Shown: positions 58,776-64,000 of the stretch, piece by piece
How positions within the stretch are numbered: the stretch's first letter is position 1
How the letters are laid out: every line of letters begins with the position of its first letter
Position numbers and translations under genes: made by a program
NCBI GenBank assembly: GCA_013407085.1
Contig: JACCGJ010000609.1
Coordinates: forward strand, 116,191 to 180,190
Reading direction: 5' to 3'
From: Atriophallophorus winterbourni
Taxonomy: Eukaryota > Platyhelminthes > Trematoda > Plagiorchiida > Microphallidae
DNA: 64,000 nt
Notes under the pieces: generated by a model
Seen by the model: only the letters and a program-made list of their open reading frames with translations
Database searches by the model: none
What the model was told of the DNA's origin: nothing

Positions 58776-59607
58776 AAGTTTTCACTGACTAAAATAGCTC
58801 AGTGAGACAAACGAAAGCCGAAAAGAGCGAAATTCAGATGCAAGAAGAGGCTGTTATCTAGAAAAATCAATACACATCAACAAATTAATTGTACCCAAAA
58901 CAGCTATTCGATTGAGTTACCAAAGTTGGCGAAAACATGATCTAACTAAAAAGCACGCCATGAGAAGCGAATTCTCAAGCGAGATTACAAGAGTCGGAAA
59001 TTTGAAACGATCGAGAGAACAGAGAACAAACAAAACAGTGCGAGAACTACAACGCTTATCAAAACATGAACCGAGAATTTCACATTTCACGAAGGTAGCT
59101 GCACCAACTGGCCTAGATCACCACCGGGACAGCTTCAATCGAGAATACAAAAAATGATCGCTTTTTATACAGGTAATCAATCAATGTGGTGACAGACGTA
59201 AAAACGGCATGCGTTAAAAGCTATTCAAAATGTCGAACACCCATGTAGCGAAACTTCGATTCGTAGAATTCGGTTTGTCATGTCATCGGACAGAGGTGGG
59301 AATTTCGCACGTAACATCCGCCCAGATTTGCAAAGTACAACTGAGCATCAAAACGAATCCAATTGGGAGTGAAAACAATGTACGAATTGCCGCGACAGGC
59401 GTCAATATGCACGCAACTTCTGGTGCATTACTATAAACGGGTGGATTTGATTAGCGAGACGGTCAGTGACAAACCACACTCAACAATGTATTCTGCGCAA
59501 TTCATGCTGCAGCTAGCTCGTTTGGATATGCGATGGTTTAGAAGACGCCTTCAACAAATACCGAGTTCCAATTAGCGAGATTATTTACTGGGTAATCTAC
59601 CCTTATG
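58776..59607. other. No recognisable feature
   Basis: Open frames at 58,912-59,157 and 59,230-59,575 carry no motif I know. Confidence 0.4.
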
Positions 59608-59660
59608 TTGTATGAAAGCACAGCCTGATTCATGCAATATGCCGTACGTCAAGACTGCCG
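59608..59660 (-). repeat. SINE-like repeat, 3' end fragment
   Basis: ATGAAAGCACAGCCTGATTC then ATGCCGTACGTCAAGA is the diverged reverse complement of the family 3' end. Confidence 0.4.
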
Positions 59661-59849
59661 GTGTGTCCCGATGTAATGATGTCACGTTAGCTGCGTTCAT
59701 CCAGAGCGTTCTGATATGCAATGAACAGGGTGGCCTATATACATCACTCAGACAAGCTGCAAAATGCAGTCGATCAAAAGCGAATCAGCAAGTGAATGGC
59801 GATAATGTTACGCTACTCACATTGCGAAAAAAGATTTGGGTGCTGTTGT
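59661..59849. other. No recognisable feature
   Basis: Short spacer, nothing supported. Confidence 0.4.
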
Positions 59850-60340
59850 TTGGAGCAGGTTTCACTTCTGACACAGAAGCTTCGTCAGACACAGGGTGAT
59901 AGTCGGGACAAGGCACAGGACTAAGTGCAGACAACTGACCGCCTCTGTTTTTGGCATTACCGCTAAACAGTATTAGTAAGCCTAAAGGGTGTCGAGTCAC
60001 ATTAGCATGACCGGGATCAGTGGTTGATTTACCTAATACGATGTGTATGCATATTAATCTGATACAAGTGAACATGGTCAGGTCGGTTGATAGTGGACCA
60101 CATGCGTAAAAGTACATAACGAATGGGGTTAAGGTTAAACAATTTTACCGAAAAAGACAAAATCTAAATAACGTTTGGGTATAAGATAAATATGAGCTAT
60201 ATTTCATCGCATCGGCACTGAGCGCCAGATTGTGGCGACTACTGCCCCATCCACCTTCCTTGGCAATTTCGACCGCCTCCGCATGTATGCGTTCGCCATA
60301 CGGTTTAATACCGTGTCTTAAACTGTGACTTGACACACCA
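59850..60340 (-). mobile_element. Penelope-like element 3' region with hammerhead-like motif
   Basis: In the sense direction it runs from a decayed ORF end (GERIHAEAVEIAKEGG, matching the 49.5-kb copy) through ACTTTTACGCATGTGG and ATGTTCACTTGTATCAGATT to a hammerhead-like motif at 59,850-59,898 (CUGACGA, AGCUUCUG-UGU-CAGAAGU, GAAA). This copy has the best PLE stem II, but its stem I partner has diverged. Confidence 0.65.
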
Positions 60341-60500
60341 AGGTTTATTACAAGCTGTTTGTCGGTAATGTCAAAATAGAGGTGGTGGGTTGACTGCTAC
60401 ATAGTCATGTTCCCTATCCTGACTATCCCCCTTGATATGACGAACATTCTGTGTCAGAAGAGAAACGTTACTCAAAAATGTGCTCTAAGCGATTGCACTC
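60341..60500 (+). mobile_element. Penelope-like element terminal fragment, opposite orientation
   Basis: GTGGTGGGTTGACTGCTACA, ATGTTCCCTATCCTGACTAT and a decayed hammerhead-like motif ending GAAACGTTACT repeat the order of 49,895-49,985 on the plus strand, so it is head-to-head with the minus copy on its left. Confidence 0.5.
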
Positions 60501-61187
60501 AAATCCCTTTGCAGTATGAGTACACGATAGGTTGCAATCAGTTACGCCGCCCCAGTTGTAAAAAAACGAAAATAACGGCAATAGCGGTGATACGAACACT
60601 CGACGACAGAAACCACGTTTAATTGGACAGAACGAAAAACATGCTGTTGTTGACAGGGTGTCCAACGATCGCTCACCTTACAACCGCACGCCGGATATCG
60701 CCGACGGTGTGAGAATGGTTCAAGCGAACCGTAAGTCTATAGAAACAACCAGAAAAATGTAGCACATTAATAACGAAACAACAACGTCAGAAGGAAATGG
60801 GATATGATCGTACGTATACAAACACAATATACTAGCCTGACTAAGAATGAACGTGCATGTGTCTCGGAATGGGGATGTTTGTCCAGCTGCTGTCGCTACT
60901 GGACGCAGCGACGGGTCGGTTGGATGGATGAATAAACCGGAATGTTCGAAATGCAACATTTGTTGAATCTGGTTTGGCATATGCGACCGAATATGGTAGG
61001 CGATATTTGTACGAAAAAACGCGAGGACTGTTCACACGATTGTTTTTTTAATCAATGATACAGGTTAGCAAAATAACAGCATTTGGATTATAAAACTAAT
61101 AGTAAGTAAGTAAATACTATAAAAAGATAAGCGCGCATTAATTGCAGGAAACAAGCAAACCGATCAATATATATCCCAATATATTAT
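60501..61187. other. No recognisable feature
   Basis: No domain or repeat family recognised. Confidence 0.4.
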
Positions 61188-61197
61188 AATATATATG

Positions 61198-61235
<38 letters not shown>
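61188..61235. repeat. AT dinucleotide microsatellite
   Basis: Run of AT units interrupted once, lying directly against the left end of the DNA transposon, which may have inserted into it. Confidence 0.9.
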
Positions 61236-61238
<3 letters not shown>

Positions 61239-61266
61239 GTGCCGAAATCGCGGAATTGCCGATTCT

Positions 61267-61493
61267 GCGGATTCGGCAATCAGTTTGCCGATTCCGCGGA
61301 ATGGGCATTTCGTTGCTGATTCCGCGGAATAGGCAACGATTTGCTGAAAATGTGGAACTCATTTCTACCACTGCCGATTCCGTAGATTCAGCAGCCGATT
61401 CCGTGGATTCGGCTGCTGATTCTGCGGAATCGGCAAGCTATGTTTTTACTGTATTTCAGCCTTTTTGTCCGTTATAAGTAAGCGAGATTTTTA
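61267..61493 (+). repeat. Left terminal inverted repeat
   Basis: Matches the reverse complement of 63,772-64,000 almost base for base. It contains a series of 18-22 bp near-palindromes around a CCGCGG or similar centre (for example TGCCGATTCCGCGGAATGGG and CTGATTCTGCGGAATCGGCA). The outer part 61,236-61,266 continues the same motif and its partner lies beyond the window. Confidence 0.85.
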
Positions 61494-61638
61494 TTTTTCG
61501 CCGATGAAGATGATGTTTAAAATGGAACAAACAATGTCGGGCGAATTCACTATAGGTTTATTAACCAGATAAATCGGTACAGACATAAATAAATAGTGGT
61601 ACAATCATGAATTCTAAAAGAAGTCTTTCCTTTTGTCA

Positions 61639-63455
61639 CTATTTGTTCTTACATTTTACTTTCCAAGGATGGCAATGAGAGTGGCACAATGTTCCGCTCT
61701 TCCTGCAACTACAGCGCCTGGAATCGCACTTTGCTGTGCAAGAACACTTTGCAAATCCTTGTCCTCCAGTGGCAGAATGAAGGGATGCAATCTTGCGAAA
61801 TGATTGCATAATGTCGCTCGTTTCCGAAAGGCTCATCAGCTGACTATCTGCCTTCTGCAGCTGATTTCTAGAGAAAGCTGCCTCGATCATTCCATGTTTT
61901 GTTGCAACTTTGTACATTCCGCTGGCAGTAATGTCGTAAACCACTCCAATAATATTTCTACAGTCTAGTCGTCCACGATCGAATTCGGAAACCGGGAGTA
62001 AGACGCAGTCTCCCACGGATAGAGGATGCAGAATGGCGCTGCTCGCTTCGAGCATTTCTTTTCTGCTCTTTTCTTGTCCGCTTGTAGCCTTGTCACTGCA
62101 TGCCCTTATCATCTGGATGTGCTTTGAGAAAACATCTGCAATACCTGTAGCTCTTTCTCCAGTTTCATCAACCTGATCTTGTTCCCCGGCAGCAACAGCT
62201 TGTTCCTCACAAGCCTGATCTTGTTCCCCGGCATCAACAGCTGGTTCATCAGCAGCTTCCATGCCATGGATCTCCCTGAGAGCCGCCTCCAGTTGTTCCT
62301 CTGTTGTTATGTGAGCGAGAACGCCTGCAGGTAAAACCGTTTTCTGCAATCCTAGTCTTGGTTTCTGTCCGAATAAAATCTCAAATGGAGACGTGTTTTG
62401 CAGGTTTTTGTGTGATGAGCTATTCTTTTGAAACTGCACGAAACGTAGGCCATCTGCCCAATTCGTTGTATTGTTATCGATTGTCCAAGCAATAAGCATC
62501 TGCTTTACATCAGCATTAGACCGCTCCACAGATCCCTGGCTTTGTGGGTGCCTCGCGCGCCCATGAACTAGCTGCAGGTTGGGCCACATGGATTTCATTT
62601 CTGAGACTACATCCGCCACAAATTCTCTACCGTTATCACTCTGAAGAATGCTGGGCGCACCCATGAATGTGAATATATCTATGAGGTGGTACGCCACTTC
62701 GGCAGCCCTTTTACTCGTTAATGGTTTCAGTACCAAGAACTTGGTGAAGTGATCCTGGTAATTTAATATCTGTACGAAATTTCCACTTGGTGTTGATTCC
62801 ATATTGATCAAGTCAACTTGACCACGGTCACAGTAATTTCGTGACCGAATGGGTTTTACAACAATTCCTTTGTTCGGTAAGGGTTTCTTTCTTTGACATG
62901 TCTCGCATGCAGCCAAAAAGAGGGACACCATCTTCATTGGTATGTTTGCGTATTTGTCATCAAGAAATCTTTTGGTTTTTTTTCACCGCCATGACCAGTC
63001 GACACGTGAGCTTCGTAGATTATGTCGAAGAGCTCGTCCCGAACGGCAAGGTAGTGAAGTGGATCAGCTTCATTTTTTCGGCTCTGAAAGAATAAAAAGA
63101 AACAAGTTTACAGAGCTAATGAAACTGATTTTGCTAAGGATGATGCTGTTGTTGCTGCTGTTGTTGTTTTTGTTGATGATGTTGATGGTGCCAACGACAA
63201 CATCGATCGATGACAAAAATTTGTGTGTGCAAGAGAAATAAAGAGGCTTACCTTGACTATTTTCTTGACACCGCCAACTTCGACGACTGCAAATTTCTCC
63301 CGAAGATAGTAGAATAATTTGGATCGTTCACTGCCACACAAGGTTGAAAGCATTGAGGTGTATTCTTCTCGATTAGGCACTGTGAATTTAGACAGCTTTT
63401 CGCAGGCCACTGTTTCTTGAAACCGAGCCCGTTGGTTTGCTACATTCACTTCCAT
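61639..63455 (-). CDS. Integrase-type transposase, two exons, one frameshift
   Basis: Exon 1 63,455-63,252 (ATG at 63,455), donor CAAG|GTAAGC. Exon 2 from 63,083 (acceptor TTCTTTCAG|AGC) to the stop at 61,639. Both junctions are phase 0 and the intron is 168 nt. Domains in order: N-terminal VPNREEYTSML and VVEVGGVKKIVK; an HHCC zinc-binding domain (EAHVSTGHGG ... CETC); a DDE core (RGQVDLI, LQSDNGREF, QGSVERSN) with 36 residues between the last D and E; an acidic linker with two copies of an AGEQDQ peptide; a C-terminal Cys-rich CSC-type motif (CSCTAKCDSRRCSC). The frame breaks once, between the His pair and the Cys pair, at a run of eight A (62,976-62,983), by a single base. It is a true mutation or a homopolymer error. 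An AATAAA signal in sense lies at 61,557-61,562. Confidence 0.8.
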
Positions 63456-63490
63456 GATGTTGTCTCTGCTAGCACTAATGTAAAATGTAG

Positions 63491-63742
63491 AATCACAAGC
63501 AATCAACAGCCTTTAATAGTCTTTTGTGTGAGACACGTTCCCTGTGACCACAATGTTAATATTCCACTTGAAAATCTTTCATGCATTTCAGCAAATTGAA
63601 AATGCATTGAAAGCATAATCACAAGCAATCAACATCCTTTAATAGACTGTTGTGTGAGACACGTTCCCTGTGACCACAATGTTAATATTCCACTTGAAAA
63701 TCAATCATGCATTTCGGCAACTTGAAAATGCAGTGAAAATGA
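63491..63742 (-). repeat. 126-bp tandem duplication upstream of the transposase
   Basis: Two copies (from 63,491 and 63,617) of AATCACAAGCAATCAACA ... GTGTGAGACACGTTCCCTGT ... CACTTGAAAATC with few differences. It lies between the gene start and the right TIR, so it may be a promoter duplication or subterminal binding-site repeat. Confidence 0.75.
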
Positions 63743-63771
63743 ACTTCTGATATTAATCTAAAGTGAATTCA

Positions 63772-64000
63772 CATAAAAATCTCGCTAATTTATAACGGAC
63801 AAAAAGGCTGAAATACAGTAAAAACATAGCTTGCCGATTCCGCAGAATCAGCAGCCGAATCCACGGAATCGGCTGCTGAATCTACGGAATCGGCAGTGGT
63901 AGAAATGATTTCCACATTTTCAGCAAATCGTTGCCTATTCCGCGGAATCAGCAACGAAATGCCCATTCCGCGGAATCGGCAAACTGATTGCCGAATCCGC
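63772..64000 (-). repeat. Right terminal inverted repeat (cut by window end)
   Basis: Inverted partner of 61,267-61,493. The outermost 30 or so bases lie outside the window. Confidence 0.85.

Larger units (their letters stand above)
61236..64000 (-). mobile_element. DNA transposon with long palindromic TIRs and KRBA2-type integrase
   Basis: An element of about 2.8 kb that runs past the right edge of the window. Its ends are long inverted repeats (61,267-61,493 against 63,772-64,000) with only a handful of differences, which suggests recent movement. The single gene, on the minus strand, encodes an HHCC/DDE integrase of the type found in KRAB-A domain protein 2 relatives. No RT, protease or gag is present, so it is a cut-and-paste-like element rather than an LTR retrotransposon. 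It resembles Ginger-type transposons in using an integrase, but I cannot place it in a named superfamily. The left flank is an AT run. The right flank and target duplication lie outside the window. Confidence 0.8.

Noticed and set aside
1..64000. tRNA genes, rRNA, CRISPR arrays, bacterial operons
   Set aside because: None found by eye. The repeats present are eukaryotic dispersed elements without spacer regularity.
61236..64000. LTR retrotransposon or Maverick/Polinton as explanation for the integrase
   Set aside because: The ends are inverted, not direct. No RT, protease, polymerase B or ATPase is present, and the element is under 3 kb.

Overview
This window reads as metazoan nuclear DNA. 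It is AT-rich and almost gene-free, with intron-containing genes and a dense layer of decayed retroelements: CR1-like and RTE-like LINEs, Penelope-like elements (PLEs), a short SINE-like family and one DNA transposon. The mix of PLE, RTE and CR1 with hammerhead-ribozyme repeats suggests an invertebrate, and my best guess is a flatworm, perhaps a digenean fluke. That assignment is an inference and I hold it loosely. No bacterial genes, CRISPR array, rRNA or tRNA were recognised. Coordinates of repeats are approximate, because I aligned the copies by eye.

The one convincing host gene lies on the minus strand at 30,870-35,963. Four exons join in frame into a 404-residue secreted protein with a ten-cysteine somatomedin-B domain, one thrombospondin type-1 repeat and a cysteine-rich C-terminal domain. 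This is the layout of the SBSPON (RPE-spondin) family. Exon 3 was found by splice-site and phase matching only. Its host intron 3 carries a repeat dimer described next.

The most interesting system is a family of short tandem repeats, with a monomer of about 234-241 bp and copies at about a dozen loci, in which each monomer carries a minimal type I hammerhead ribozyme. The best copy (32,124-32,172) has an intact catalytic core, a closed stem II, a palindromic stem III (ACCGGU) and a six-pair stem I. Two subfamilies occur, one with a GUC and one with a GUA cleavage triplet. They match the retrozyme type of non-autonomous, circular-RNA-forming retroelement. The PLE fragments carry a different hammerhead-like motif in their long-terminal-repeat-like part, so a plausible autonomous partner with a related ribozyme is present in the same window.

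Layout: 1-8.9 kb holds CR1 and RTE pieces, a ribozyme-repeat pair and a SINE. 8.9-15.7 kb shows nothing recognisable. 15.7-26.4 kb holds ribozyme repeats and CR1 pieces. 26.4-30.8 kb is empty to my eye. 30.8-36.3 kb is the SBSPON-like gene. 36.9-42.1 kb holds nested PLE/CR1/RTE pieces. 43-46 kb is empty. 46.1-50.9 kb is a PLE inverted pair enclosing CR1 and ribozyme repeats. 51.5-54.8 kb is a 1.6-kb direct duplication separated by 20 N, probably an unmerged assembly overlap. 54.8-61.2 kb holds SINE and PLE pieces in otherwise unrecognised DNA. 61.2-64.0 kb is a young-looking DNA transposon with about 230-bp inverted repeats and a spliced KRBA2-type integrase gene on the minus strand that has a one-base frameshift.
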